This document shows, piece after piece, positions 1 through 8,532 of a stretch of 64,000 bases of DNA. Each line of letters begins with the position of its first letter. The first letter of the stretch is position 1. This DNA is from Streptomyces sp. NBC_01255 (GTDB lineage: Bacteria; Actinomycetota; Actinomycetes; Streptomycetales; Streptomycetaceae), in contig NZ_CP108474.1 in assembly GCF_036226445.1 (NCBI RefSeq), positions 4,960,001-5,024,000 of the forward strand, read 5' to 3'. The position numbers and the translations under genes are program-made. The notes below the pieces were generated by a model, which saw only the letters and a program-made list of their open reading frames with translations, was not told the DNA's origin and ran no database searches.

Positions 1-156
1 TGGCGGGGCGAGGACATCCCCGTACGGGCGGAGCTCCTCGCGGGGGAGGCGCGGGCGGCGGCCTGGAAGTCGGCCCTCGTGTTCTGGCCGCCGTACGCCA
101 CGTACCAGCAGCGGGTGGAGCGGGAGATCCGGCTCTTCCGGCTGACCCGGCGCTGA
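1..156 (+). CDS. Deazaflavin-dependent nitroreductase-like protein, C-terminal part
   Basis: Only the last 51 codons are in the window, open from base 1 to a TGA at 154-156. The visible tail (ending FRLTRR), with a Trp-rich stretch before 'YQQRVEREIRLFRLTRR', resembles the C-terminus of the Ddn/DUF385 family of small F420H2-dependent reductases, which usually end in a 'Y..YQ..T.R.IPLF.L' block. It is followed by a strong hairpin, so this is the 3' end of its transcription unit. The family call rests on one short motif and needs the upstream sequence. It would fit the other F420-linked genes in the window. Confidence 0.55.
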   Translation, partial: WRGEDIPVRAELLAGEARAAAWKSALVFWPPYATYQQRVEREIRLFRLTRR

Positions 157-175
157 CCATCCGAGGGGGAAACGG

Positions 176-231
176 CGACGCCGACGGCGGTTCCGCTCCG
201 TGGGGGCGGAGCGGTACCGCCGTCGGCGTCG
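176..231. terminator. Bidirectional terminator hairpin
   Basis: Two 25-nt arms (176-200 and 207-231) pair perfectly except for one T-T mismatch (192/215) around a 6-nt loop (TGGGGG). It lies between the convergent partial reductase gene (+) and the TetR gene (-), so it can stop transcription from both sides. There is no T-tract, as is usual in Streptomyces. Confidence 0.8.
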
Positions 232-273
232 ACGACAGGACGGGTGAAGGAGGGGAAGGGAGGGGGGTAGGGG

Positions 274-921
274 CTATCTGGTCGGCTTCTTGCCGGTGAT
301 GCCCAGGTGGACCAAGAGGGCGAGGTTCGGCTTGAGTTCGGCCTGCTTGACGCCCCAGGTCTGGAAGCCCTTCTGGTGGCCGGCGACCGAGGCCAGCATC
401 GCCACCAGGGAGCCCGCCATGGCGGCAGGGTTGACGTCCTTGTCGACCTTGCCCTTGGCCTGGAGCTCCTTCACCGCGTCCGTGAGGGAGTTGGTGACCG
501 AGTTCAGGATCTTCATGCGGATCTTGTAGAACCGCTTGTCGCCCTCGGCGGCACCGAGGTCGACGACCCGGAGGATCGCGTCGTGTTTGCGCCAGAAGTC
601 CAGGAAGCCTTCGACGAGTTCCTCGGAGGTCTGCCAGCCGGCCTTGCCGACCCAGGAGCGGCCGGAGACCAGCTCGGTCAACCCGGCGCCCTCCTTGGCC
701 ATTTCCTCCGCGATCTCGAGAACCGCACCCTCGACGTCCGGGAAGTACTGATAGAACGTCGCGGGTGAAGTACCCGCCTTCCGGGCCACGTCGATGACCT
801 TGACGTCCCGGTACGGCGAGGAGCTGAGCATCTCACCGAGGCAGTCGAGCAGCTTCTGCCGCGTCGCCTGGCCGCGTCGTCCGGCCACGCGGCCGTCGAC
901 GGTGCGTACTTGTCCTGTCAT
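274..921 (-). CDS. TetR/AcrR family transcriptional regulator
   Basis: This 215-aa protein has the size and layout of TetR repressors. An N-terminal helix-turn-helix occupies about residues 20-65, with the recognition part 'AGTSPATFYQYFPDVEGAV'. A helical ligand-binding and dimerisation domain follows. It is transcribed away from the VOC/afsK-like genes across a 308-bp gap. I see no copy of the CTGAC-N5-GTCAG palindrome in its upstream region, so nothing marks it as the regulator of that regulon. Its ligand is unknown. The ATG start at 921 has only a weak ribosome site. Confidence 0.9.
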   Translation of the reverse strand: MTGQVRTVDGRVAGRRGQATRQKLLDCLGEMLSSSPYRDVKVIDVARKAGTSPATFYQYFPDVEGAVLEIAEEMAKEGAGLTELVSGRSWVGKAGWQTSEELVEGFLDFWRKHDAILRVVDLGAAEGDKRFYKIRMKILNSVTNSLTDAVKELQAKGKVDKDVNPAAMAGSLVAMLASVAGHQKGFQTWGVKQAELKPNLALLVHLGITGKKPTR

Positions 922-1229
922 GCCGTCAGCTTACCGAGGGGCGATCGGCGCGCGATTCGGCCGACTGCAAATGGGGTGCGGCCCGGTTCCGGGGGCGTTC
1001 CGGGAGGTGGGGGACGGTCCGGGGCTCGGGGTGTGGGGGCGGGTTCAAGCCAGGGTGAGGGAGCCGTCGGATCGGCCGGGGGCGCCCCGTACCCGAATAG
1101 GCTTATGAACAGCCTGTGGACAACTTCGGTGGACAACTCAAGCGCCCCAAGGGTTTCAGGCCCATAAATCGCCCACTTGTTCCTATATCGGGGTGTGCGG
1201 GTCCGACCACACCGTCATAGCGTGGACCC
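922..1229. other. Intergenic region with two DnaA-box-like sequences
   Basis: This is the divergent gap between the TetR gene and the VOC gene. It holds TGTGGACAA (1115-1123), an exact complement of the Streptomyces DnaA box TTGTCCACA, and a one-mismatch copy GGTGGACAA (1128-1136) in the same orientation. Next to the VOC gene, TAGCGT (1218-1223) is a -10-like box 6 nt before the ATG, suggesting a leaderless transcript. I see no small ORF with a convincing ribosome site. Confidence 0.45.
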
Positions 1230-2015
1230 ATGGCGCCACGTACTGAGGGCACCCCGTGCTGGGTGGACGCGCAGCTTCCCGATCTCGAAGCGGGCAAGCG
1301 CTTCTACGGCGAGCTCTTCGGCTGGACCTTCGACCCCGACCGCGACGAAGCCCTCCTCGACGGACGCCGGGTCGCCGGGCTCCTCCCCAAGCGGGACGGC
1401 CGCATGCCCACCACCTGGACCGTCTACCTCTTCACCGAGAACGCGGGCACCCTCGCCCAGCGGATCAAGGCCGCCGGCGGACAGATGGTCATGGAGCCCT
1501 ACCCCGTCGGCCCGTTCGGCGTCCTCGCGCTCGCCGCCGACCCCGGCGGCGCCGTCTTCGGACTCCGCCAGGCAGGCGACGACAACGGCTTCGAGAAGAC
1601 GAACGAACCGGGCGCCTTCTGCTGGATGGAGGTGTACACCCGCCGGCCGGACGCCGTCGACACCTTCTACGCCACCGTCTTCGGCTACCTCGGCCGCCAA
1701 GCCGACGCCGACGAGGAGGGCAGGGCGGCCGGCTTCGACTACCGCGTCTGGTCGCCCCCCGGCTCCCGGCCCGGCGACGACAGCGCCTTCGGCGGGCGGG
1801 CCGTCATCACCGACGACTTCCCCGCCGAGATGCCCGGCCACATCCTCGTCTACTTCGTCGTCGACGACTGCGACGAGGCCTGCGAGACCACCGTCCGGCT
1901 CGGCGGCCGGGTCGCCACCCCGCCCTTCGACACCCCGCACGGCCGCATCGCCGTCCTCCGCGACAACCAGGGCGCCCGCTTCGCGGTCCTCGCGGAACCC
2001 ACCGCTACGCCCTGA
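1230..2015 (+). CDS. VOC (glyoxalase/bleomycin-resistance) family protein
   Basis: The 261-aa protein contains two vicinal-oxygen-chelate modules. The first starts at 'PCWVDAQLPDLEAGKRFYGE' (about residues 8-120) and the second at 'FCWMEVYTRRPDAVDTFY' (about 130-255). Double-module VOC proteins of this length are common in Streptomyces, and their substrate is usually unknown. Start ATG 1230 lies 6 nt after a TAGCGT -10 box with no ribosome site, consistent with leaderless translation. The afsK-like kinase gene follows 171 bp downstream on the same strand. Confidence 0.88.
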   Translation: MAPRTEGTPCWVDAQLPDLEAGKRFYGELFGWTFDPDRDEALLDGRRVAGLLPKRDGRMPTTWTVYLFTENAGTLAQRIKAAGGQMVMEPYPVGPFGVLALAADPGGAVFGLRQAGDDNGFEKTNEPGAFCWMEVYTRRPDAVDTFYATVFGYLGRQADADEEGRAAGFDYRVWSPPGSRPGDDSAFGGRAVITDDFPAEMPGHILVYFVVDDCDEACETTVRLGGRVATPPFDTPHGRIAVLRDNQGARFAVLAEPTATP

Positions 2016-2186
2016 TCCGCCCCGATCCGTCCGGGCCGGGACGTCCGGAGCACCCCCCACCGGGCCGGACCGATATGACCTGTGACACCCCGATCCGCCC
2101 CCGGGTTCGCAACCAGGCCCTCGGACAGGAAGAATCAGGGCCACGGGGCCGTACCCTCATGGCCCGTACGGGGAGGTGGCAGGCAA

Positions 2187-4688
2187 GTGGAACAGCTGAC
2201 GCAGCACGACCCGAGACGTATCGGGCCCTTCGAGGTGCTGGGCCGGCTCGGCGCGGGCGGAATGGGCCTGGTCTATCTCGCGCGCTCGGCCTCGGGCCGG
2301 CGCGTGGCGATCAAGACCGTGCGCACGGAGCTCGCAGAAGACCAGCTGTTCCGGGTCCGATTCACCCGGGAGGTGGAGGCCGCCCGGGCGGTCTCGGGCT
2401 TCTACACGGCCGCCGTGGTGGACGCCGACCCGCGGGCCGCCGTGCCGTGGCTGGCCACCGCCTACGTCCCCGCGCCCTCCCTCGAAGAGATAGTGAACGA
2501 GTGCGGGCCGCTCCCGGCCCAGGCCGTGCGCTGGCTCGCGGCCGGTGTCGCCGAGGCCCTCCAGTCCATCCACGGTGCGGGCCTGGTCCACCGCGACCTC
2601 AAGCCCTCCAATGTCCTCGTCGTCGAGGACGGTCCCCGGGTGATCGACTTCGGCATCGCGTCGGGCGTCTCCAACACGCGCCTGACCATGACCAATGTCG
2701 CCGTCGGCACCCCCGCCTACATGTCGCCCGAGCAGGCCCGCGACTCGCGCAGCGTCACCGGCGCGAGCGACGTCTTCTCGCTGGGCTCCATGCTGGTCTT
2801 CGCCGCCACCGGCCACGCGCCCTTCCACGGCGCCAACCCGGTCGAGACCGTCTTCATGCTGCTCCGCGAGGGCCCCGACCTGGAGGGCCTGCCCGACGAG
2901 CTGCGGCCCCTCATCGACTCCTGCATGCAGATGGACGTCACCCGGCGGCCCAGCCCGGCCGACCTCCAGGCCCAGCTCGCCCCGCACCTCTTCGGTCCCG
3001 GCAGCGACGACAGCGGTACGGCCTCGGCCTGGCTGCCGCACCGCGCCACCGCCATGATCGAGGAGCGGCGCAACGGCGGCCGCTCCGTCCCCGGGCCGGC
3101 CGCCCCGCCGAGGCCGCCGCGCCCGCCCCGGGAGCCCGCCGACTGGTCCGGCGACCCGCGCTCCCCGGAGCCCGGTCCCGGTCCCGGTCCGTCCGGCGGC
3201 CGGCAGCCCGCGCACGCCGGAGACGGCCGGCAGCCCTCGCACGTCGGGGGCGGCCGACAGCCCGAGCCCGCGCACCTCGGCGGCCGGCACGCGGGTCCCG
3301 CCGAGAGCGCCGGCGGCCCCGTCCGCCTGGGCGGCGCCACCGTCCCGATCGGTCCTGGCCCCCGGGTCTCCGACACCCGGGCCGCGCTCGCCGTCGGCCG
3401 GAGCGCCGACGCGGGCCCGGCGACCGGCTGGATCAGGCCGCCCGCCGGCGGCCCGCACGGCGCCGAGCCCGGCCCGCTGCCGGGCTCCCGCCCCGTCTCC
3501 GTACCCCCGCAGGGGGAGGCCGCCGCCCCGGCGCAGCCGCCGGAGCCGGGCCCCTGGCGGCCCTGGCGCTTCCGGATGTCGAACGACGTCTGGGGCACCC
3601 CGGTCGTCGACGGCGACCTGCTCTACGTGACCTCCTTCGAGGTGCACGCCCTGGACACCGGGAGCGGCCGGCGCCAGTTCAAGACCCGGGACGTGGCCTG
3701 GTCGATGGCCGTCGCCTCGGGCCGTATCCACGCCTCCGACGGCCCCACGCTGTACGCCCTCGACGCGACCGACGGCAGCGAGCGCTGGCGGCTGCACACG
3801 GACGCCTGGGTGTACTCCCTCCAGGTCGACCGGGGCACGGTCGTCACCGGGACGCGCGGCGGCGGGGTCCAGGGCTGGGAGGCCTCCAACGGCGCCAAGC
3901 TGTGGGAGATCACCGGCGCCCAGACCGACTTCGAGACCCCGGAGGCGGGGCCCGCCGTGCACGGCGACACCGTGTACGTGTGGCGGGAGGCCCGGCTCCA
4001 GGCCCTCGACGCCCGGACGGGCGTGGAGCGCTGGTCGTACCCGATCGGGGACGCGGCCTCCTGCGCCAACGTGCCCATCCGGGTCGCTCCGGCCGAGGAC
4101 GGCTGCGTGTACGTCTCCGCCGGCACCCGGGTCCTCTCGATCGACATCGCCGCCGGGCACGTCCGCTGGCACTTCGAGGCGCCCGCCGTCTTCCTCTCCC
4201 CGCCCGCGTTCGCGCCGGGACCGGCCGTCACGGGCGGCGGCGTGTACCTCTCCGACCACCTCGGCACGGTGTACGCGCTCGACGCCACGACCGGCCAGGA
4301 CCGGTGGCGGATCGCGACCGAGCCGCGCCAGTCGGCGGAGCCGGTGCTCGTCGCCGACGGCAATGTGCACGTCGGCAGCGGCAGCGCGCTCTACACGCTC
4401 GACGCGGTCACGGGCACCCCGAGGTGGCGGTTCGCGGCGGGCGGCGAGCTCGTCGGCTCCCCGGTCGTCGCCGACGGACGGGTGCACTTCGGCTCCGCCG
4501 ACCACGTCCTGTACACCCTGGACGCGACCGGCGGCCAGCTGCGCTGGAAGCTCGCGACCGGCGGCGAGATCACCGGCTCGCCGGTGGCGAAGGGCGGGGT
4601 CGTGTACGCGTGCAGCAAGGACCGCTGCGTGTACGCGCTCGACGCGGTCAAGGGCACGGCCACGGGCAGGGGGTCGGCGCCGCGCTGA
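2187..4688 (+). CDS. afsK: AfsK-type Ser/Thr protein kinase with C-terminal PQQ-like beta-propeller
   Basis: The 833-aa product opens with a complete Hanks-type kinase domain (about residues 12-275). It has the glycine loop 'GRLGAGGMG', Lys43 in 'VAIK', the catalytic loop HRDLKPSN near residue 135 and DFG near 154. Thr167 and Thr169 in the activation segment (LTMTN) lie where AfsK of S. coelicolor autophosphorylates (reported Thr168). A Pro/Gly-rich linker (about 290-450) leads to repeated 'LYALDA..G..RW' blades of a PQQ-type propeller (about 460-820). I see no obvious membrane helix. AfsK is known to phosphorylate AfsR, and an AfsR gene lies about 8 kb downstream. GTG 2187 is preferred because GGGAGG precedes it and homology begins there; an earlier in-frame start at 2082 has neither. 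Confidence 0.85.
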   Translation: MEQLTQHDPRRIGPFEVLGRLGAGGMGLVYLARSASGRRVAIKTVRTELAEDQLFRVRFTREVEAARAVSGFYTAAVVDADPRAAVPWLATAYVPAPSLEEIVNECGPLPAQAVRWLAAGVAEALQSIHGAGLVHRDLKPSNVLVVEDGPRVIDFGIASGVSNTRLTMTNVAVGTPAYMSPEQARDSRSVTGASDVFSLGSMLVFAATGHAPFHGANPVETVFMLLREGPDLEGLPDELRPLIDSCMQMDVTRRPSPADLQAQLAPHLFGPGSDDSGTASAWLPHRATAMIEERRNGGRSVPGPAAPPRPPRPPREPADWSGDPRSPEPGPGPGPSGGRQPAHAGDGRQPSHVGGGRQPEPAHLGGRHAGPAESAGGPVRLGGATVPIGPGPRVSDTRAALAVGRSADAGPATGWIRPPAGGPHGAEPGPLPGSRPVSVPPQGEAAAPAQPPEPGPWRPWRFRMSNDVWGTPVVDGDLLYVTSFEVHALDTGSGRRQFKTRDVAWSMAVASGRIHASDGPTLYALDATDGSERWRLHTDAWVYSLQVDRGTVVTGTRGGGVQGWEASNGAKLWEITGAQTDFETPEAGPAVHGDTVYVWREARLQALDARTGVERWSYPIGDAASCANVPIRVAPAEDGCVYVSAGTRVLSIDIAAGHVRWHFEAPAVFLSPPAFAPGPAVTGGGVYLSDHLGTVYALDATTGQDRWRIATEPRQSAEPVLVADGNVHVGSGSALYTLDAVTGTPRWRFAAGGELVGSPVVADGRVHFGSADHVLYTLDATGGQLRWKLATGGEITGSPVAKGGVVYACSKDRCVYALDAVKGTATGRGSAPR

Positions 4689-4716
4689 CGCCGGCTTCCC
4701 GCCGGACAGGCCCTCG

Positions 4717-5343
4717 CTAGCGCTGTTGCTGCGGGGGCGGGCCGTCCCGGTCCGGGTCCCAGACGGGGATGTCGTACGGCTGGGTCGGCGCCGCGTACGG
4801 GGTCGAGGCCTGCGGGTGGTGGCGCGGGGCGTCACCGAACCCGTCCGGCGGCGGGCCGGCCGGCGGCGGGCCGTCCAGCGTGGGGTGGGTGGGCGGCGGT
4901 TCGTGGTGCACCGGCTCCACCCGGTGCATGTGGGTCCTGCCCGACATGACGAGCGCGCCGAGCAGCAGGAGGACCCCGCCGCCGAAGGCGTTCGCGACAC
5001 CGTCGCCCAGGCCCCTGCCGTCGCCGGAGATCACGAGGCTGCCCTCGGCCTGGCCGACCCGCACCATCCAGAAGACGGTGAAGCCGAGGACGACGAGGCC
5101 GGCGAGGGCGACGAGCAGCCGGGACCGGAGGGCGACCCCGACGAGCGTGACGAGGGCGGCGAAGGCGAAGGGCAGCAGGATCGAGCCGATCACCTCGGCC
5201 TTTGCGTCCGTGACGCCCGTGAACAGCTCGTCGATCGCGTAATCGCGTCCGTGACGGCCGTCGTACCAGGCACGGAAGGGGCTCCAGACGGCGGCCGTCG
5301 CTCCGGCGAGGGCCAGGACCGAGCCGATGACGTTACGGATCAT
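4717..5343 (-). CDS. Small membrane protein of unknown function
   Basis: The 208-aa protein has four hydrophobic stretches that look like membrane helices: near residues 4-22 ('VIGSVLALAGATAAVW'), 52-70 ('IGSILLPFAFAALVTL'), 75-95 and about 115-135. A Pro/Gly/His-rich cytoplasmic-looking tail of about 70 residues follows (PPPAGPPPDGF). I do not recognise a family beyond actinobacterial membrane proteins. It converges on the afsK-like gene with a 28-bp gap. That gap holds one copy of the GCCGGACAGGCCCT motif also seen at 48971, 49009 and 57410. Confidence 0.75.
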   Translation of the reverse strand: MIRNVIGSVLALAGATAAVWSPFRAWYDGRHGRDYAIDELFTGVTDAKAEVIGSILLPFAFAALVTLVGVALRSRLLVALAGLVVLGFTVFWMVRVGQAEGSLVISGDGRGLGDGVANAFGGGVLLLLGALVMSGRTHMHRVEPVHHEPPPTHPTLDGPPPAGPPPDGFGDAPRHHPQASTPYAAPTQPYDIPVWDPDRDGPPPQQQR

Positions 5344-5468
5344 CGATCGGCCTCCTTGACGGTCCGGCTCTCGCTCCCGACGCTACGCCGGGTGCGGGGG
5401 CCCCGCCATGCGGCACAAGCCATCCCCTAGGGTGGCGCGGACACGACATGGAGACACGGGGAGGGCCG

Positions 5469-6053
5469 ATGGTGCGCACGCGCCTGAAGATGGCGGCGAC
5501 GCTCACGGTGGTGGTGCTCGCGCTGACCGGATTCCAGACCGGTCACGGGAGCGGCAGCGGCGGCGGCAGCGGGAAGAGCAAGAGCGGCAAGAGCCGCGAC
5601 GACGATTCGGGCGGCGGTTGCTCCAGCGACGAGAAGAGCAACGACGACTACAGCGGCTCGGGCGGCTCCGGGTCGCAGATGACGGCGCCCACCCCCACCA
5701 CCTCCCGCGCGGTGGCCGACGTCGTGGTCGTCGACTGTGTGAAGCCCGCGCAGAAGAAGCGGAAGGGCAAGCCCGCCCGTAAGGCGGACACCACGGCGAC
5801 CCTGCGGATCACCTCGAACAGCGCGTACACGGAGACGTTCGCGGTGACCCTGGAGTTCAAGGGCTCGGCGGGGTCCGCGGTGGACTCGGCCGAGGCGCTC
5901 GTCACCGTCGAGGGCGGTGCGACGAAGACCTTCGAGGTCGCGATGAAGACCCCGAAGGCCGTCGGCCAGGTGAAGAACTGCCGGGTGTACGACGTGCGCG
6001 AGGCGCCCGGCGCGACCGCCGCCACCCCTACCCCGTCCGCTACCTCGTCCTGA
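5469..6053 (+). CDS. Secreted or lipid-exposed protein of unknown function
   Basis: The predicted 194-aa product begins with a signal-peptide-like segment (MVRTRLKMAATLTVVVLALT). A Gly/Ser/Lys/Asp low-complexity stretch (about 25-75) follows, and then a beta-rich region (about 95-185) with two cysteines. ATG 5469 is chosen over 5448 because GGGAGGG precedes it and it starts the signal peptide directly. The last 14 bases overlap the convergent enoyl-CoA hydratase gene. Function is unknown. Confidence 0.75.
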   Translation: MVRTRLKMAATLTVVVLALTGFQTGHGSGSGGGSGKSKSGKSRDDDSGGGCSSDEKSNDDYSGSGGSGSQMTAPTPTTSRAVADVVVVDCVKPAQKKRKGKPARKADTTATLRITSNSAYTETFAVTLEFKGSAGSAVDSAEALVTVEGGATKTFEVAMKTPKAVGQVKNCRVYDVREAPGATAATPTPSATSS

Positions 6054-6834
6054 ACCCCGCCCCCCGCCGGGTGAACAGCTCCGCCTGACGTTCCGGCGTC
6101 AGGTTGCCCAGGGTGACCAGGTGCGGTGCGTGGGCGAGGGCCGGGGTGCGGGACGGCTCCGTGACCGACCAGAGGGCCCGGACCGTGCCCTGGACGGCCT
6201 CGGTCGGGTGCGCGGCGATGACGCCGGCGGCCCGCACGGCGGCCTCCAGGGCCCCGCCGGCCGGCGTCAGCTCGGAGACGAGCCCCGTCTCGTACGCGCG
6301 CCGGGCCGAGACCCGTTCCGCGCTGCCCATCAGGGCCATCCGGGCGATCTCCCCGTAGGGCATCCGCTGCGCCATGTGGATGGTCTCGAAGGCGCTGACC
6401 ATCCCGTAGGTGGTGTGCGGGTCGAAGAAGGTGGCGTCCTCGCCGGCGATCAGGAACTCGGCCTCGCCGAGCAGATAGAACGCCCCGCCGCAGGCCATGC
6501 CCTCGACGGCGGCGATCACCGGTTTCCACAGGTCGTTCGCCTTGGGGCCGATCGTGAGGAGCGGGTCGTCGATCGTGTACGGAGACGAGGGCTGCGGGAT
6601 GTTCCCTACGGCGTCCCGGTCGATGCCGGTGCAGAAGGCCCGCCCCCCGGCCCCGGTGACGACGACCGCGCGGACCTCGTCCTCGTACCGGAAGCCCCGC
6701 CAGACGGCGGCGAGCTCACGGGCCATGTCCAGGGTGAGGGCGTTGTGCTTCTCCGGCCGGTCGAGGGTGACGACGGCGACCCCGGTCTCCTTGTCGCGCT
6801 CGACGCGGATGCCGGGGGCGCCCGGGGTGTTCAC
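6040..6834 (-). CDS. Enoyl-CoA hydratase/isomerase (crotonase family)
   Basis: The 264-aa crotonase-fold protein has 'VAVVTLDRPEKHNALTLDM' at its N-terminus, an oxyanion-hole region 'GRAFCTGIDR' and a second one 'GMACGGAFYLLGEAEF'. GTG 6834 overlaps the stop of the upstream DUF35 gene by 4 bp (GTGA), so the two are translationally coupled. It is the last gene of the operon thiolase - DUF35 - hydratase, which starts behind the two CTGAC-N5-GTCAG sites at 8453 and 8480. The expected reaction is hydration or isomerisation of a CoA-bound intermediate; the substrate is unknown. Confidence 0.88.
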   Translation of the reverse strand: MNTPGAPGIRVERDKETGVAVVTLDRPEKHNALTLDMARELAAVWRGFRYEDEVRAVVVTGAGGRAFCTGIDRDAVGNIPQPSSPYTIDDPLLTIGPKANDLWKPVIAAVEGMACGGAFYLLGEAEFLIAGEDATFFDPHTTYGMVSAFETIHMAQRMPYGEIARMALMGSAERVSARRAYETGLVSELTPAGGALEAAVRAAGVIAAHPTEAVQGTVRALWSVTEPSRTPALAHAPHLVTLGNLTPERQAELFTRRGAGFRTR

Positions 6835-7268
6835 CCGCGCTCCAGGAGCCAGCGCGGGACGGTGACGCCGTCGACCTCGGTGAACGCGACCTTCACCGCG
6901 GCGCCGATCCGCAGCCGGCCCGGGTCGACCGAGTTCAGGGGTGCGTCGGGGGTGGTGACGACGTTCCCGACGAGGCGGATGCGGGGGGCCTCGGCCAGTT
7001 CGACGAGGACCGCGTTGTACCCGGGCTGGGCGGCGTAGTCGGGCAGGAGCGGCGGGTGGGGCAGGACGTACGACCAGATGCGGCCGCGTCCGGACATGAG
7101 CCGCCACTCGCTGTCGAAGGAGCGGCAGTGCGGGCAGCAGGGGCGGGGCGGGAAGCGCAGCTCGCCGCAGTCGGGGGCCGCGCAGGCCTGGACGCGGAGC
7201 TCGCCCCGGGCGGCGTACTCCCAGAAGGGAGCGCCGTCCTCGTCGGCGACGGGTGTCAGCATCGGCAT
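6831..7268 (-). CDS. Zn-ribbon/OB-fold protein (DUF35), thiolase partner
   Basis: This 145-aa protein has four N-terminal cysteines in two pairs, 'CAAPDC' and 'CCPHC', that form the rubredoxin-like Zn ribbon. An OB-fold follows that includes 'GRGRIWSYVLPHPP'. Proteins of this family pair with SCP-x/Ltp-type thiolases and help acyl-CoA binding. The gene sits directly downstream of such a thiolase (15-bp gap) and overlaps the hydratase by 4 bp, which supports a complex with its neighbour. Confidence 0.9.
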   Translation of the reverse strand: MPMLTPVADEDGAPFWEYAARGELRVQACAAPDCGELRFPPRPCCPHCRSFDSEWRLMSGRGRIWSYVLPHPPLLPDYAAQPGYNAVLVELAEAPRIRLVGNVVTTPDAPLNSVDPGRLRIGAAVKVAFTEVDGVTVPRWLLERG

Positions 7269-7283
7269 CGGTGTCTCGGCTCC

Positions 7284-8438
7284 TCAGGCTCGAAGGAGGA
7301 TCGCGGAGGTGGGGACGCCCTCGCCGGCCGTGACCAGGCAGGTGGCGGCGTCGGGTACTTGGGCGGTGGAGCTGCCGCGGAGCTGCTTCACGCCTTCGTT
7401 GATGAGGTTGAAGCCGTGGACGTACGCCTCGGAGAGGCCGCCGCCACCGGTGTTGAGGGGCAGCCGGCCGCCGATCTCCAGGGCGCCGCCCTCGGTGAAC
7501 GCAGCGCCCTCGCCGCGCCCGCAGAAGCCGTAGCCCTCCAGGGAGAGCGGGACGAGCGGGGTGAAGGCGTCGTAGATCTGGGCGACGTCGACGTCCTCGG
7601 GGCCGAAGTCGGCCTGTTTCCAGAGGTGTCGGGCGGCGGTCCAGGCGGGCCCGGAGAGCGGGTCGTCGTTCCAGTAGTTGACCATGCCGTGGTGCTGGGC
7701 GGGCAGGCCCTGGGCGGCGGAGTGGACGTACACCGGCTTCTGGCGGCAGTCGCGGGCCCGTTCGGCGGAGACGATGACGCAGGCAAGGGCTCCGTCGGTC
7801 TCCAGGCAGTTGTCGAAGAGGCAGAGGGGTTCGCTGATCCAGCGGGACGTCATGTACATCTCGCGGGTCATGGGGCGCTCGTACATGATCGCGGCGGGGT
7901 TCTGGTTGGCGCGGTTGCGGCAGGCGAGCGCGACGTTGAAGAGGTGGTCGCGGGTGGCGCCGTACTCGTGCATGTAGCGGCGGGCGAGCATGCCGATCTC
8001 GTCGGCGGGGCGGAGCAGCCCGAAGGGGCGGGTCCACTGGCCGGGGGTGGCGAGCTGGGCGGCGGTGTTGGTCCAGGGCCGGGGGCCGCTGCCCCGCTTC
8101 CGGGAGCGCCAGGCGACGCCGACGCTCGCCTGCCCGGCGGCTATGGCGGCGGCGAGGTGGCCGACGGTGGCGCAGGAGCCGCCGCCGCCGTAGCCGACCT
8201 TGGAGAAGAAGGTGACGTCGCCGGCGCCGATGGCCTTGGCGACCTCGACCTCGTCGGTCTCCTCCATCGTGTACGAGGCGAAGCCGTCGACCTCGGAGGG
8301 GTCGATCCCGGCGTCGTCGAGGGCGGCGAGGATCGCCCGGCAGGCGAGGGCCTTCTCGGACTCGGGGAGCCGTTTCGCGAAGGCGGTCTGTCCGATCCCG
8401 ACGATGGCCGTGGCGTCCTTGAGCAAGACAACCTCCAC
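7284..8438 (-). CDS. Thiolase family protein (SCP-x/Ltp-like lipid-transfer thiolase)
   Basis: The 384-aa thiolase-fold protein starts with 'DATAIVGIGQTAFAKR', typical of the Ltp/SCP-x branch. It has a glycine-rich active-site loop 'GYGGGGSCATVG' near residue 90, where the nucleophilic Cys is expected, and ends in the 'GVPTSAILLRA' type tail. Members cleave or form C-C bonds of CoA esters and work with DUF35 partners, as found next door. It is the first gene of a three-gene operon. Its promoter region carries two copies of the regulon palindrome, shared with the divergent ligase. Confidence 0.88.
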   Translation of the reverse strand: MEVVLLKDATAIVGIGQTAFAKRLPESEKALACRAILAALDDAGIDPSEVDGFASYTMEETDEVEVAKAIGAGDVTFFSKVGYGGGGSCATVGHLAAAIAAGQASVGVAWRSRKRGSGPRPWTNTAAQLATPGQWTRPFGLLRPADEIGMLARRYMHEYGATRDHLFNVALACRNRANQNPAAIMYERPMTREMYMTSRWISEPLCLFDNCLETDGALACVIVSAERARDCRQKPVYVHSAAQGLPAQHHGMVNYWNDDPLSGPAWTAARHLWKQADFGPEDVDVAQIYDAFTPLVPLSLEGYGFCGRGEGAAFTEGGALEIGGRLPLNTGGGGLSEAYVHGFNLINEGVKQLRGSSTAQVPDAATCLVTAGEGVPTSAILLRA

Positions 8439-8452
8439 GTGTGACAGCGCTA

Positions 8453-8467
8453 CTGACAGCGCGTCAG
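8453..8467. promoter_or_regulatory. Regulon operator copy 1 (CTGAC-N5-GTCAG)
   Basis: CTGACAGCGCGTCAG forms a palindrome with 5-bp arms, 15 bp upstream of the thiolase start in the 94-bp divergent gap with the ligase gene. It matches the eight other copies in the window in both arms. A dyad of this size and symmetry suits a TetR-family dimer. Confidence 0.7.
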
Positions 8468-8479
8468 GTTACAACTAAT

Positions 8480-8494
8480 CTGACGGATAGTCAG
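8480..8494. promoter_or_regulatory. Regulon operator copy 2
   Basis: CTGACGGATAGTCAG lies 38 bp upstream of the ligase ATG at 8533. It is the ligase-proximal site in the same divergent gap as copy 1, and the two centres are 27 bp apart. Confidence 0.7.
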
Positions 8495-8532
8495 CTCACG
8501 GGAGCGGGCGGCGTGGAGTGCTGGAGGTGGAG

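Noticed and set aside
274..921. The TetR gene at the left end as the regulon's regulator
   Set aside because: It has no copy of the palindrome in its promoter and its neighbours are unrelated; it cannot be excluded, but nothing in the sequence supports it.
2157..5000. Very long antisense open frame opposite the kinase gene
   Set aside because: Its product is Arg/Gly/Ala-rich without any motif. Long antisense frames are an effect of GC-biased third codon positions; the kinase frame has all catalytic motifs.
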